Shown: positions 1 through 9,802 of the stretch, in pieces
Layout: every line of letters starts with the position of its first letter
Position numbering within the stretch: position 1 is the first letter of the stretch
Source of the DNA: Sulfuricurvum sp.
GTDB taxonomy: Bacteria > Campylobacterota > Campylobacteria > Campylobacterales > Sulfurimonadaceae
Direction of reading: 5' to 3'
Length of the DNA: 64,000 nt
NCBI RefSeq assembly: GCF_028713855.1
Contig: NZ_JAQTNN010000009.1
Location: 1 to 64,000 of the forward strand
Notes under the pieces: model-generated
Told to the model about the DNA's origin: nothing
The model's input: the letters and a program-made list of their open reading frames with translations, nothing else
Databases searched by the model: none
Translations under genes and position numbers: made by a program

Positions 1-2250
1 GAAGCCCATAAAGAGTGGCTAGCCGCTTTGGATGTGGTGGGCGATCCGATCTTCATGTACGATAAAGAGTATCGAATCCTCCGGTGTAATCGAGCCTATC
101 AGAAGCTTGCGGAACTCCCGTTTCACCGAATTATCGGACAACCTTACTTTGATATTTTTCCAAAAACTAATACTCCGCTACAAACAATAGAACACTCTGA
201 TAGCACAGGAACTGAAAAAGAGATACAAGTAGGCGAGACACGTTTTCGTTCACGCCTCTACTCATTAAAAGATGAAAACGGCCAATATCTTCATTCCGTG
301 CATATTTTAGAAGACATAACAGAGTATATAAACACAAAACAAGTCTTGAATGACAATGAAGAAAAATTCCGCAGTATTACCTCTTCCGCACAGGATGCTA
401 TCCTCATTATGGATGATCAAGGAAATATATCATATTGGAACGAAGCAGCTGAAAAGATATTCGGCTATACAGCTCAAGAGGCGCTCGGGCAATCACTTCA
501 TGGACTGCTCACACCCGAACGCTTTCTTGCTGCTCATCGCATCGGTTTCAGCCATTTCATTAAAACGGGCGAAGGTCCGGCAGTTGGCAAAACGCTTGAA
601 CTCGCTGCATTAAAAAAAGACGGCACGGAGTTCCCGATCGAGCTTTCCCTCTCAGCTGTTAGAATTTCAGGTCGTTTAAATGCGATAGGTATCATCCGCG
701 ATATTTCAGAACGGAAAAAAAGCCAGGAACAGTTGCGTCAAAGCGAAGAAAAATTTCGTTCCCTCGTCGAATCTACCATCGACTGGATATGGGAAATTGA
801 CCAAAACGGACACTATACTTATGCCAGTCCCAGAGTAGAAACCCTTCTAGGCTACACCCCTGAAGAAGTCGTTGGAAAATCCCCTTTTGATTTTATGCTA
901 CCAGATGAAGTAGATCGTTTAAGCGAGGAATATAAAAAAATTCTTATTGAACAAGCACCGATACAGACATTGGAAAATACCAATATCTGTAAAGACGGAA
1001 CAATCAAAATCCTAGAAACGAGCGGACTTCCTTTTTTTGATGAGCAAGGTGAGTTTGCCGGATATCGCGGTATTGATAGGGATATAACCGAACGCAAGCA
1101 ATCTGAAATATCCATAAAACGCGCCAACCGAGCCCTCAAAACACTTTCTGCAGGAAATATGGCATTAGTACGGACAAAAAATGAGGGTGAATTACTTCAG
1201 AATGTTACCGATATTATCGTTAAACAGGCTGGATATAACCTCGCGGTTGTTGTCTATGCCGATGAAAATACGCGAAAAAGTCTTACACCTGTAGCTGCTG
1301 CAGGAATGAAGGCAGATAATCATAATTGGGCGAACGATGTTACATGGGATGATACGCCAAACGGTCAATTGCCGGTATCCCTTGCGATTCGCAGCGGAAC
1401 AACACAAGTCTGCCGTAATATTGCGTGTTCGATTGGGTTGCAATTCTGGAAAGATACGGCACTTTCCCAAGGCTATGTTTCCAATATAGCACTACCGCTC
1501 ACAAATGGAGAAAAGACATTCGGAGCTCTATGTATCTATTCCAGTGAAGAAAATGCATTTGACGATGAAGAAATCAAGCTGCTTGAAGAGTTGGCAAATG
1601 ACCTTGCATACGGCATTATCAATCTGCGCGCCCGCGTCGAACACGAACAGCATACAACGCTGCTTCGAGAAAGTCTGGAACAATCCATTCAAACGATTGC
1701 CGCCACGGTAGAAGCACGAGACCCCTACACTGCCGGGCATCAGAACCGCGTAAGTGAGCTCGCAATAGCCATTGCACAGGAAATGAATCTGGACGAAGAA
1801 CAGATACATGGGATCCAACTTGCCGCTATCATCCATGACCTAGGGAAAATCCATATCCCGGCAGAAATTCTTTCCAAACCGGGCAGACTCAATAATATCG
1901 AGTTTATGTTGATTCAAACCCATCCGCAAGAGGGATACAACATCCTCAAAGATGTCAAATTTCCATGGCCTATCGCCGATATCATTTTACAGCACCATGA
2001 AAAACTCGACGGCACCGGTTATCCGCAAGGATTAAAAGACGAAGAGATACTTATCGAGGCAAAGATCATCTGTGTCGCCGACGTAGTCGAAGCCATGTCT
2101 TCGCACCGACCTTATCGTGCATCTCTAGGGATCGAACCGGCGCTGGATGAGATACGACGCGGGCGAGGAACATGGTACGATGGAACAATTGTGGATACCT
2201 GTCTAAAACTCTTTGAAGAAAAAGGATTTGCTTTTAGTACAGACAAATGA
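1..2250 (+). CDS. PAS-PAS-PAS-GAF-HD-GYP cyclic-di-GMP phosphodiesterase, 5'-truncated by window
   Basis: The reading frame is open from base 1, and its first residues align with the start region of the next gene, so the true start lies outside the window. The visible 749 residues hold three PAS domains (roughly residues 10-110, 117-235 and 240-370), a GAF domain (about 390-540) and a C-terminal HD-GYP domain (about 560-740). The HD-GYP domain keeps the histidine/aspartate ligand motifs (AGHQNRV, IHDLGK, HPQEG) and HHEKLDGTGYP, so it should hydrolyse cyclic-di-GMP. There is no membrane segment; it looks like a cytoplasmic sensor-phosphodiesterase. It is a tandem paralogue of the following gene, with near-identical HD-GYP ends. 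Confidence 0.9.
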   Translation, partial: EAHKEWLAALDVVGDPIFMYDKEYRILRCNRAYQKLAELPFHRIIGQPYFDIFPKTNTPLQTIEHSDSTGTEKEIQVGETRFRSRLYSLKDENGQYLHSVHILEDITEYINTKQVLNDNEEKFRSITSSAQDAILIMDDQGNISYWNEAAEKIFGYTAQEALGQSLHGLLTPERFLAAHRIGFSHFIKTGEGPAVGKTLELAALKKDGTEFPIELSLSAVRISGRLNAIGIIRDISERKKSQEQLRQSEEKFRSLVESTIDWIWEIDQNGHYTYASPRVETLLGYTPEEVVGKSPFDFMLPDEVDRLSEEYKKILIEQAPIQTLENTNICKDGTIKILETSGLPFFDEQGEFAGYRGIDRDITERKQSEISIKRANRALKTLSAGNMALVRTKNEGELLQNVTDIIVKQAGYNLAVVVYADENTRKSLTPVAAAGMKADNHNWANDVTWDDTPNGQLPVSLAIRSGTTQVCRNIACSIGLQFWKDTALSQGYVSNIALPLTNGEKTFGALCIYSSEENAFDDEEIKLLEELANDLAYGIINLRARVEHEQHTTLLRESLEQSIQTIAATVEARDPYTAGHQNRVSELAIAIAQEMNLDEEQIHGIQLAAIIHDLGKIHIPAEILSKPGRLNNIEFMLIQTHPQEGYNILKDVKFPWPIADIILQHHEKLDGTGYPQGLKDEEILIEAKIICVADVVEAMSSHRPYRASLGIEPALDEIRRGRGTWYDGTIVDTCLKLFEEKGFAFSTDK

Positions 2251-2356
2251 TAAGCTTAGAAAAATAGTATTACAAACTATTATGTGATATTATTGTTACA
2301 GATGGTGTAGAATAACTTATTGATTTAGTATGAAGATCTAATCCAGGATAGAAATA

Positions 2357-4999
2357 ATGGGCGTCAAAGAAGTCGAAAAAGCACTTAACGAATGGGTAGA
2401 CGCATTAGATGCCATTGAGTATCCTATTTTCATGCATGACAGAGAATTTCGCATTTTACGCTGTAATCGTGCGTATCAACTACATGCAGAATTGCCGTTT
2501 CAAGAGATCATAGGTCGTCCCTACTACGAACTCTTCCCAAAAAATGACGGCCCCATGCATCACTGTTTAGAAGCATTAGAGTGTTCTGACGATGAAGGAA
2601 GCGAAGAAGAGATACAGGTGGATGAGCGCTTTTTCTTTTCTCGCGGAGTTATTATCAAAGATGATAATGGCAATTACCTTTATTCCTTGCATATTCTCAA
2701 AGATGTCACCGAACAACGAAAAATCGAGCAGGCACTCCGTGAGAGTGAGGGAAAATTTCGTGCATTGGTCGAATCAACCAGTGACTGGATATGGGAAATC
2801 AATGCTAAAGGCCTTTATACCTATATCAGTCCAAGGGTCGAAGAGCTTCTTGGATACACTCCGGAGGAAGTATTAGGGAAATCTCCTTTTGATTTCATGA
2901 CACCTGAAGAAGTAGAGCGAATCGGCGACGAATTTCAAAAAATCATCGCTGACTGCGCCCCTTTAAATACACTTCAGAACGTCAATCGCTGCAAAGACGG
3001 CACACTCAAAATCTTGGAAACCAGCGGTCTCCCTTTTTTTAACGAACAAGGAGATTTTTTAGGCTATCGTGGAATAGACAGAGATGTTACCGCACGCATA
3101 CATGCAGAAGAACATCTACGCGAAAGTGAAATACGATACCGTACCCTTTTTGAGGCAATGCTTAACGGTTTTGCCTATTGCCAAATGATTTATGATGAAG
3201 GACGCCCCGCAGACTTTATCTATCTTGAGGTCAACAAAGCATTTGAGCAGCAGACCGGCCTCAAAAATGTCATTGGCAAACGTCTAAGCGAAGTGGTCCC
3301 AGGAATCCGACAATCTGATCCGGAGCTTTTCGAACGATATGTACGAGTTGCTTCCGGAGGTAAGTCGGAGCAATTTGAAACTTATGTAAAATCGCTCAAC
3401 ATGTGGTTTTTTATCTCTCTGTACTGTCCGATGACAGGATATTTTGTTGCTGTCTTTGACGTCATTACTGAACGAAAGCTTGCGGAAGAAACCCTCAAAA
3501 ACGAAGTCACTCGCCGTCGTATTATGATGGAAAGTTCCCATGACGGTATCGCTGTCATTGACAAAGATTTCAAAATAGTAGAAGCCAACGCCTGTTTTGA
3601 AAATATGATCGGGTATACACCTGAAGAAATACTTGATTTGCATATATGGGATTTTGAAGCCTTAATGAATGAACATGAGATCCGAAACAAATTTCTCGAT
3701 ATAGGAAGTGTAAATACCACGATCGAAACCCGTCATCGCCGAAAAAACGGTACCCTCTACGATGCTGAAGTGAGTATCAGCGGGGTAATAATCAATGGTG
3801 AGCCGATGACTTTTACCATTACTAGAGATATCACCGAACGAAAAAAAGAACAAAATGCTTTAATGCATGCAAACCGTGCTCTAAAAACGCTTTCTGCCGG
3901 AAATATGGCTCTCGTACGGGCAAACGATGAACAGGAACTCCTCCAGCAAGTTACAGATATCATCAAAATACAGGCCGGATACAACCTCGCTGTTGTCGTA
4001 TATGCTAATAATGATGCTACAAAAAGTATTACGATGATGGCAAGTTCCGGAATGGAAGACGATGATTATGAATGGCTGAATCGAGTCACATGGGATGATA
4101 CGTCAAACGGCCAATTTCCTGTTTCTCATGCGATACGCAGCGGAATGACACAAGTTTACAGAAATAACCAATGTATAATCGGGTGTGAGACATGGAGAGA
4201 AAGTATACAGATAAAAGACTACACCTCTAACATCGCATTACCTCTCTTTGATGGGAAGAAAGTATTTGGTGCTTTGTGTATCTATTCTTCTAAAGAGAAC
4301 TCTTTTGAAGACAATGAAATCCGACTCTTAGAAGAGCTTTCCGGTGACCTCGCATTTGGAGTAATTACCTTGCGTACCCGTATTGCACACGACCAACAGG
4401 CAAAAGCCCTACGCCAAAGTCTCGAGCAATCGATTCAGATTATTGCTGCTACCGTCGAAGCAAGAGATCCCTACACTGCCGGTCATCAGCGCCGTGTTTC
4501 AGAACTTGCATCCGCCATCGCACAGGAAATCGGTTTAAGTGAAGAGGAAGTCCAAGGAATCCATTTTGCCGCTCTTATCCACGATCTGGGGAAAATTCAT
4601 ATCCCTGCCGAAATTCTAGTCAAGCCCGGCAGACTCAGTGAAATCGAATTTATGCTTATCAAGACCCATCCGCAGGAAGGATATAATATTCTCAAAGATG
4701 TCAAATTTCCATGGCCCATAGCCGATACAATTTTGCAGCATCATGAAAAAATTGATGGGTCCGGTTATCCGCAAGGGCTGAAAGGGGAAGATATTCTTAT
4801 AGGGGCAAAAATTATCTGTGTTGCTGACGTAGTCGAAGCCATGTCGTCTCATCGCCCGTATCGTGCATCCTTAGGGATCGAACCGTCACTGGATGAGATT
4901 CGACGCGGACGGGGAACTTGGTACGATTCTACAGTGGTTGATGCTTGTTTGACACTTTTTGAAAAAAAAGGGTTTATGTTTACGTCCTATTCAGGGTAG
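2357..4999 (+). CDS. PAS(x4)-GAF-HD-GYP cyclic-di-GMP phosphodiesterase
   Basis: This 880-residue protein has four PAS domains (about 15-120, 125-250, 255-370 and 385-500), a GAF domain (about 515-665) and an HD-GYP domain (about 690-875) with the motifs AGHQRRV, IHDLGK and HHEKIDGSGYP. It is predicted to be a soluble cyclic-di-GMP phosphodiesterase controlled by small-molecule or redox sensing in the PAS/GAF part. The ATG at 2357 follows an AGGA about 9 bases upstream. It is a tandem duplicate of the upstream gene with one more PAS domain inserted before the last one, so the pair probably arose by duplication plus domain gain. It converges on the GGDEF gene with a gap of only 4 bases. Confidence 0.92.
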   Translation: MGVKEVEKALNEWVDALDAIEYPIFMHDREFRILRCNRAYQLHAELPFQEIIGRPYYELFPKNDGPMHHCLEALECSDDEGSEEEIQVDERFFFSRGVIIKDDNGNYLYSLHILKDVTEQRKIEQALRESEGKFRALVESTSDWIWEINAKGLYTYISPRVEELLGYTPEEVLGKSPFDFMTPEEVERIGDEFQKIIADCAPLNTLQNVNRCKDGTLKILETSGLPFFNEQGDFLGYRGIDRDVTARIHAEEHLRESEIRYRTLFEAMLNGFAYCQMIYDEGRPADFIYLEVNKAFEQQTGLKNVIGKRLSEVVPGIRQSDPELFERYVRVASGGKSEQFETYVKSLNMWFFISLYCPMTGYFVAVFDVITERKLAEETLKNEVTRRRIMMESSHDGIAVIDKDFKIVEANACFENMIGYTPEEILDLHIWDFEALMNEHEIRNKFLDIGSVNTTIETRHRRKNGTLYDAEVSISGVIINGEPMTFTITRDITERKKEQNALMHANRALKTLSAGNMALVRANDEQELLQQVTDIIKIQAGYNLAVVVYANNDATKSITMMASSGMEDDDYEWLNRVTWDDTSNGQFPVSHAIRSGMTQVYRNNQCIIGCETWRESIQIKDYTSNIALPLFDGKKVFGALCIYSSKENSFEDNEIRLLEELSGDLAFGVITLRTRIAHDQQAKALRQSLEQSIQIIAATVEARDPYTAGHQRRVSELASAIAQEIGLSEEEVQGIHFAALIHDLGKIHIPAEILVKPGRLSEIEFMLIKTHPQEGYNILKDVKFPWPIADTILQHHEKIDGSGYPQGLKGEDILIGAKIICVADVVEAMSSHRPYRASLGIEPSLDEIRRGRGTWYDSTVVDACLTLFEKKGFMFTSYSG

Positions 5000-5003
5000 A
5001 TTT

Positions 5004-6362
5004 TTACTCTTTTTCACCTAATATGACTCGATTTCTCCCATTCTCTTTTGCTCGATAGAGTTGCATATCCGCCTCTTTATAGAGCTCATCACACGACATG
5101 ACACTATCAGGATAATAGAGTGCAATTCCGATCGATACGGTTACACATGAAGCAGGATCGTTTTTTTCATGTAATATTGCCAACTTTTCAACTGAAGTAC
5201 GAATGTGTTCAGCCAAAGCTCCGTATTTTTCTTCATTCATATCGCTGACGATAATCCCGAATTCTTCCCCACCCAATCGAAATGCATACTCACCGAATCT
5301 TGATGTATAAAATTTGAGTACATTGGCAATTTTACTGAGTACAGTATCTCCTGCGTGATGTCCATAGGTGTCGTTGTAAAGTTTAAAATTATCAACATCC
5401 AGCATCATCAATGCCAGAGTGGAGTGATGCTGTTTGACACGGTTGAGCTCATCATCAATTATTTTCGCATAAAAACGGCGATTATACAGACCGGTCATCG
5501 CATCGGTAATGGCCATCTCTTCAATCAGTTTTTGATCCGTGATATCATGTCGTACAGCTGTATAGCCCGTAATTACACCCTCTTCTATATTCGGTGTAAT
5601 GGTTGTATCCACCCAATACTCACCACCATCGGATTTACGATTTTTCATCTCGCCATGCCATATTTTCCCCGAGCTGATAGTAGCCCATAACTCTTCAAAT
5701 AATGTTGCAGGCATGTCGGGATGTCGAATAATACGGTGATTCTCTCCGATGAGGTCCTCTTTCGTATAGCCGCTGATCCGGCAAAATGCCTCTGATGCAT
5801 ACGTAATCGTGCCGTTTATATCGGTTTGAGAAGTGATAACATAATTATCGATTATGTCGAGATAACCTTGAAGCTGTTTTGATTTGATTTTAATCTTTTT
5901 AGCGAGACGTTGATTGAGTTCTTCAATCTGTTCTTTATAGATAAACAAGACTTCATTCTGATTATTAAGCTGCTCAATCTTGCGCCGCGTTTCTACGGAC
6001 ATTTGGTTAAATATGCTCATCAATAGCTTCCATTCAACATCATAGTCTTCAATGTTAAAATGGACATTATAATCACCATCCGCTATTTTCAAAGCGTTTT
6101 CGGTCAATTCCGTAATCGGTTTTGAAAACGATCTGAATACCTTTATAATCAATCCGATAACAATAGAAACACCGATAAAGTACAAAATTATTAAGCTTAG
6201 AGAGGGATCATACCCTTCCTGAACCGATTGTTTTAATGCCCATATAATAGAAAGCAGTAAAAGAAAAAAAAACATAGCTATTGCGATCAACCAGACGACT
6301 GTTCGTTGCAATAGAGTCATTTTTTTCATCTGAAACACAATCAAACCTTTAATTGATTTCAC
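5004..6362 (-). CDS. Membrane HAMP-PAS-GGDEF diguanylate cyclase
   Basis: This 452-residue protein has two membrane segments near residues 22-46 and 55-75 with almost no periplasmic loop. A HAMP-like linker, a short coiled coil, a PAS domain (about 165-285) and a GGDEF domain (about 290-450) follow. The active-site loop reads GGEEF, a functional variant, so it should make cyclic-di-GMP from GTP. The inhibitory I-site position reads RFGE rather than RxxD and is probably weak. It lies opposite the two HD-GYP phosphodiesterases, which gives a local synthesis/degradation set. The start at 6362 places the first transmembrane helix after a basic N-terminus. Confidence 0.9.
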   Translation of the reverse strand: MKSIKGLIVFQMKKMTLLQRTVVWLIAIAMFFFLLLLSIIWALKQSVQEGYDPSLSLIILYFIGVSIVIGLIIKVFRSFSKPITELTENALKIADGDYNVHFNIEDYDVEWKLLMSIFNQMSVETRRKIEQLNNQNEVLFIYKEQIEELNQRLAKKIKIKSKQLQGYLDIIDNYVITSQTDINGTITYASEAFCRISGYTKEDLIGENHRIIRHPDMPATLFEELWATISSGKIWHGEMKNRKSDGGEYWVDTTITPNIEEGVITGYTAVRHDITDQKLIEEMAITDAMTGLYNRRFYAKIIDDELNRVKQHHSTLALMMLDVDNFKLYNDTYGHHAGDTVLSKIANVLKFYTSRFGEYAFRLGGEEFGIIVSDMNEEKYGALAEHIRTSVEKLAILHEKNDPASCVTVSIGIALYYPDSVMSCDELYKEADMQLYRAKENGRNRVILGEKE

Positions 6363-6520
6363 ATTCCATCATAAAACTTTATGACATGAATCATGATATT
6401 TTTTGACTGAAACTTACAAAAGATTTCGACACTGTGTATAAATGAAACAAATACTTAAACATGTAAGCTCCCTCTTTAATATATCTAATGTATGGATGAC
6501 ATTGCATTCATTGTACTTCG

Positions 6521-6542
6521 CACTAACACTTCACTAATGCTA
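6521..6542 (+). promoter_or_regulatory. Candidate response-regulator direct repeat
   Basis: CACTAACACTT is followed immediately by CACTAATGCT, an 11-bp-period direct repeat typical of OmpR-family binding sites. A similar pair lies upstream of the second small secreted protein gene at 8609-8630. Binding by the regulator encoded at 6950 is inferred. Confidence 0.45.
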
Positions 6543-6582
6543 CTACGTAATACTTTCAGCATCTAAAACACAGGAGCATCCC

Positions 6583-6861
6583 ATGAAAAAGTTAGGTCTA
6601 ATCGCATTATTAAGTGTTGCAGCGTTTGCAACAGACTACAGTGCTATGAATATGGAAGAGATGAAAGCAATGCGTGGATCAGTACCGATCGAAGAACGCG
6701 CAGCCTACCAAGCCCAAATGCAAACCCGTATGCAATCTATGAACCAAGAAGAGCGACAGATCATGCAAAGAGATATGACTCAAAATAGATTTAATCACCA
6801 AAATGGTGCTAGATCACAAATGGGTCAAGGCGGAGGCATGCAGCACCAAAGAATGCGATGA
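6583..6861 (+). CDS. Small secreted Met/Gln-rich protein, DUF1104-like
   Basis: This 92-residue protein has a clear N-terminal signal peptide (MKKLGLIALLSVAAFA) and is probably periplasmic. The mature part begins with a short helical segment (AMNMEEMKAMRGSVPIEER) that resembles the DUF1104 proteins of Helicobacter and Campylobacter. It then turns very rich in Met, Gln, Arg and His towards the end. Methionine and histidine richness would fit metal binding, but that is only a suggestion. An ATG at 6583 follows AGGAG. It precedes a two-component system and shares its upstream repeat with the small secreted protein gene at 8668, so both are likely targets of that system. Confidence 0.7.
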   Translation: MKKLGLIALLSVAAFATDYSAMNMEEMKAMRGSVPIEERAAYQAQMQTRMQSMNQEERQIMQRDMTQNRFNHQNGARSQMGQGGGMQHQRMR

Positions 6862-6949
6862 GTTTAGAAGAACTCTGCGTCAAAAACCATCTCGCAGCGT
6901 TTAATAAACAACTCTGATATAATTATTAATACACTTAAAAGGAGTTTCA

Positions 6950-7582
6950 TTGACTATCCTCTTGTTGGAAGACGATACAGTTCTAGGTGAAACTCTGCAC
7001 GAAATGCTCACTGAAGCAGGATATGCGACAGACTGGGTTTCCGATGGCGAAGCAGCGGCGGAAGCCGCCTTCAACACTCACTATGATCTCTATATTTTTG
7101 ATATCAATGTCCCTGAGATCAACGGTTTCGATCTTGTAGAAAGTCTCCGCAGTGCCGATGATCAAACCCCTACAATTTTTATCAGTGCAATGAGCGATAT
7201 TGCTTCCATCACAAAAGGATTTGGTGTGGGTGCAAACGATTATCTAAAAAAACCCTTTTATCCAGAAGAGCTTTTAGTTCGTATCGAGGCCCGATTCGGT
7301 CAGATCAAACAAGATGTACAATATGGAGAGGTCACCTATAATCCTATTAATGATGAAGTAAAACGAAACGGAAAATTCTTGTCACTCGGTGATGTACAGC
7401 TGCCATTCTTACGCCTTTTTATAACCAATATCGGCCGCACTATCAGCAAAGAAAGTTTATTCGATCTAATGGAACACCCTAGTCAGAGTGCATTACGAGT
7501 CGCAATCAACAAACTCAAACATACTACCGGATGGAACATCGAAAATGTTCGGGGGATAGGATATCGCATTGAGAAGAGCTGA
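6950..7582 (+). CDS. OmpR-family DNA-binding response regulator
   Basis: This 210-residue protein has a receiver domain (1-118) with acidic pocket E7/D8/D9, phospho-acceptor D51 (IFDINVPEI) and a KKPF lysine near residue 100. A winged-helix DNA-binding domain (about 125-208) follows. It starts with TTG at 6950, chosen because GGAG lies 6 bases upstream and the receiver fold begins directly (MTILLLEDD). It overlaps the histidine kinase gene by 14 bases, so the two form one operon and very probably a cognate pair. Likely targets are the flanking small secreted protein genes, which carry matching 11-bp repeats. Confidence 0.93.
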   Translation: MTILLLEDDTVLGETLHEMLTEAGYATDWVSDGEAAAEAAFNTHYDLYIFDINVPEINGFDLVESLRSADDQTPTIFISAMSDIASITKGFGVGANDYLKKPFYPEELLVRIEARFGQIKQDVQYGEVTYNPINDEVKRNGKFLSLGDVQLPFLRLFITNIGRTISKESLFDLMEHPSQSALRVAINKLKHTTGWNIENVRGIGYRIEKS

Positions 7583-8624
7583 ACGTGAATCGTTTCTAAA
7601 AAGTTTCGGAGTCTTTTTTCTCTCTCTCGCCTTTTTGAGCGGAGTACTGGAGTATTATGAATATTTCAAACTCAAACACGAAATCCATGAAAAAGTATAC
7701 AATGAAATGCGTTTATGCAGTTACGATCTCAAATGTACCCAATACGACTTTGATTTTGTCCCGCTGGAATCGAAAAAACTCTACCAGCTCAGTGAATCAC
7801 ACCAAGAGCTGTATGCGCTGTTTTCAATACCGAAAAACGATACCTATGCCCTGAAACTTAGCTTGTCGCAAAGTCATTATCAAAAACTGCTGCGACAATC
7901 ACAAAATCAAGTGATAGGTCATTATCTCTGGGCACTTGCAGTCATATTAGTCATCTCAGCCCTCTTTTCTCTCTATGCTCTCAATCCATTGCGTCGGGCT
8001 CTGCGTTTGACCGAAGAGTTCAGTCGTGATATTTTGCATGATCTAAATACTCCTCTATCAACCCTTCGTCTGAATGTCAGCCGATTAAGCGTCGAACAAA
8101 AGGATGAAAAAAAGATAGCACGAATCACACAAAGCATCGATACAATCGTCTCATTAGGGGATAATTTACGCGGATATCTCGAAGAACATGATGTCAAGCG
8201 TGAACGTTTCGACCTCCATGGTCTATTGGAAGAGAGGTTGATAGCGTTTCAAAAGCTTTATCCTGAAATCACGTTTACCCTCAATCAAGAAACGCTCTTG
8301 ATCGATACAAATCGAGATGCTTTTGTCCGTATTATCGACAATCTGCTTAGCAATGCCGCTAAATACAACATTCGAAGCGGCTCAGTTAACATCAATGTTG
8401 ATAGCCGCAAAGCATCTCTTTTTATACAAGATACAGGCAAAGGGATTGCCCATCCTGAAAAGATTTTTGAGCGTTTTTACAAAGAACATGAACGTGGAAT
8501 GGGAATCGGACTGCATATCGTAAAAAAATTCTGCGATATGCTAAAAATATCCATAGAGGTAGAAAGTTCACCCGGCAAAGGGAGTCTATTCACACTACAG
8601 CTTGCTTCGCTAACGGTTCGCTAA
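7569..8624 (+). CDS. Membrane sensor histidine kinase
   Basis: This 351-residue kinase has transmembrane helices at about 12-30 and 118-138 bounding a small periplasmic sensor of about 85 residues. The H-box reads DILHDLNTPLSTL with phospho-acceptor H157. N-box (DNLLSNAAKYN), G1 (DTGKGI) and G2 (GMGIGLHI) motifs are present. The listed start is a TTG inside the regulator gene; translation is probably coupled to it. The stimulus is unknown. The presence of Met/His-rich and Ca-binding secreted products next door makes an envelope or metal signal plausible, but nothing in the sensor identifies it. Confidence 0.92.
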   Translation: MRRAERESFLKSFGVFFLSLAFLSGVLEYYEYFKLKHEIHEKVYNEMRLCSYDLKCTQYDFDFVPLESKKLYQLSESHQELYALFSIPKNDTYALKLSLSQSHYQKLLRQSQNQVIGHYLWALAVILVISALFSLYALNPLRRALRLTEEFSRDILHDLNTPLSTLRLNVSRLSVEQKDEKKIARITQSIDTIVSLGDNLRGYLEEHDVKRERFDLHGLLEERLIAFQKLYPEITFTLNQETLLIDTNRDAFVRIIDNLLSNAAKYNIRSGSVNINVDSRKASLFIQDTGKGIAHPEKIFERFYKEHERGMGIGLHIVKKFCDMLKISIEVESSPGKGSLFTLQLASLTVR

Positions 8625-8630
8625 TGGTTT
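8609..8630 (+). promoter_or_regulatory. Candidate response-regulator direct repeat
   Basis: GCTAACGGTTC is followed directly by GCTAATGGTTT, an 11-bp tandem repeat overlapping the end of the kinase gene and 38 bases before the next start codon. The core CTAAY matches the pair at 6521-6542. Confidence 0.45.
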
Positions 8631-8667
8631 TATACCATACTTACACTATTTAAAAAAAAGGATACAT

Positions 8668-8991
8668 ATGAATACTAAACTCTCTTTACTATTCGTCCTC
8701 GTAACTGCTATATCACTGGATGCCGCTCAATCACTGAACGAACAGATTGAAGCGATCAAACATGCCAATCCTCAGGAAAGAGTAGAATTAATGAATGCTC
8801 TTAAAATGAAAATCGCCGCAATGAATGAAGAAGAACGCTCCAATGCGTTAGAAACACTCAAAAGCAGTATGGGAGGAAGTGGGAAATTTCAAAACGGTTT
8901 CACACAAGGAAGCGGTGTAGGCGGTTCAGGAGTGATACCGTTATATAATAAAAATATCAATTCCGCTCCAAAACAGCAAGGACATCCATGA
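8668..8991 (+). CDS. Small secreted protein of unknown function
   Basis: This 107-residue protein has a signal peptide (MNTKLSLLFVLVTAISLDAA). A helical middle segment (residues 23-70) is rich in Glu, Met and Ala. A Gly/Ser/Asn-rich, probably disordered tail follows. The helical part (ANPQERVELMNALKMKIAAM) is similar in style to the 92-residue protein at 6583, so the two may be distant relatives. AAAAGGATACAT precedes the ATG. Its end overlaps the next start by 4 bases (ATGA), implying translational coupling with the outer-membrane protein gene. Function not recognised. Confidence 0.65.
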   Translation: MNTKLSLLFVLVTAISLDAAQSLNEQIEAIKHANPQERVELMNALKMKIAAMNEEERSNALETLKSSMGGSGKFQNGFTQGSGVGGSGVIPLYNKNINSAPKQQGHP

Positions 8992-9797
8992 AACGGAGCT
9001 ATCTTGTTGCACTTTTAATTAGTACTTCACTATTTGGATACACCGACAGCGATATGGACGGTGTAGAAGACGCGTATGACAAATGTCCGCAAACACTGTT
9101 TAGTGATTTGGTCGATCTAAACGGTTGTACGATACAAAGCACACAAAACTCACTTCATTTTGATCTGATTTTTGCCGAAGAATATTCAAAAATAAACTAC
9201 GCTTCACAAGAATACAGCGATACGTGGACAACATCATTTGAGGCTGATATCTATCTAAAAAACTGGATATTTCAAGGATTCACATCCTACTACCGTTCCG
9301 ATCTATCCGATGCAATGGCAAACGGCTGGAATGACACACTGATAAATGTTTTATATCGAATCACACCAACTGAAAAACTTACACTCTATCCCGGCATAGG
9401 TATCGTTCTTCCGACGTATAAAAGCAGTTATAGCAATGAGGCTGTTGACTATACAGCATTATTAAATTTACAGTATGAAATCGATTCTACAAAATATTTG
9501 TTCGGTGGATACAGCCATACATGGGTAAATGATAAGGATGTGGCAAAAGCAACGTATCAAAATACGCAAATGTTTCAAGCAGGCTTTGGATATCAGTTAA
9601 CACCCAAATCAACACTCAGTATCTCATATAACCAAAACGATACGATCTATCAAGATATTGAAAGTGTTAAGAGTATTCATGCCGGATATATGCAAAATAT
9701 CGGCTCACACTGGTCAATCGGGGGTGATTACGGGTATGGTCTGAGTGATTCGGCGAGCGACCATTCATTGATTATCGGACTGAAATATCATTATTAA
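8988..9797 (+). CDS. Outer-membrane beta-barrel protein with N-terminal calcium-binding TSP3-like repeat
   Basis: This 269-residue protein has a signal peptide ending near residue 17. A thrombospondin type 3-like motif follows (DSDMDGVEDAYDKCP, then a second Cys), which normally binds calcium. From about residue 45 onward it shows alternating polar and aromatic residues typical of beta strands, and it ends in LKYHY, an aromatic C-terminus suited to outer-membrane insertion. It is probably a small outer-membrane barrel; whether it is a channel or a sensor partner is unknown. It is translationally coupled to the preceding secreted protein and ends at a hairpin terminator. Confidence 0.75.
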   Translation: MKRSYLVALLISTSLFGYTDSDMDGVEDAYDKCPQTLFSDLVDLNGCTIQSTQNSLHFDLIFAEEYSKINYASQEYSDTWTTSFEADIYLKNWIFQGFTSYYRSDLSDAMANGWNDTLINVLYRITPTEKLTLYPGIGIVLPTYKSSYSNEAVDYTALLNLQYEIDSTKYLFGGYSHTWVNDKDVAKATYQNTQMFQAGFGYQLTPKSTLSISYNQNDTIYQDIESVKSIHAGYMQNIGSHWSIGGDYGYGLSDSASDHSLIIGLKYHY

Positions 9798-9802
9798 AAA
9801 GC

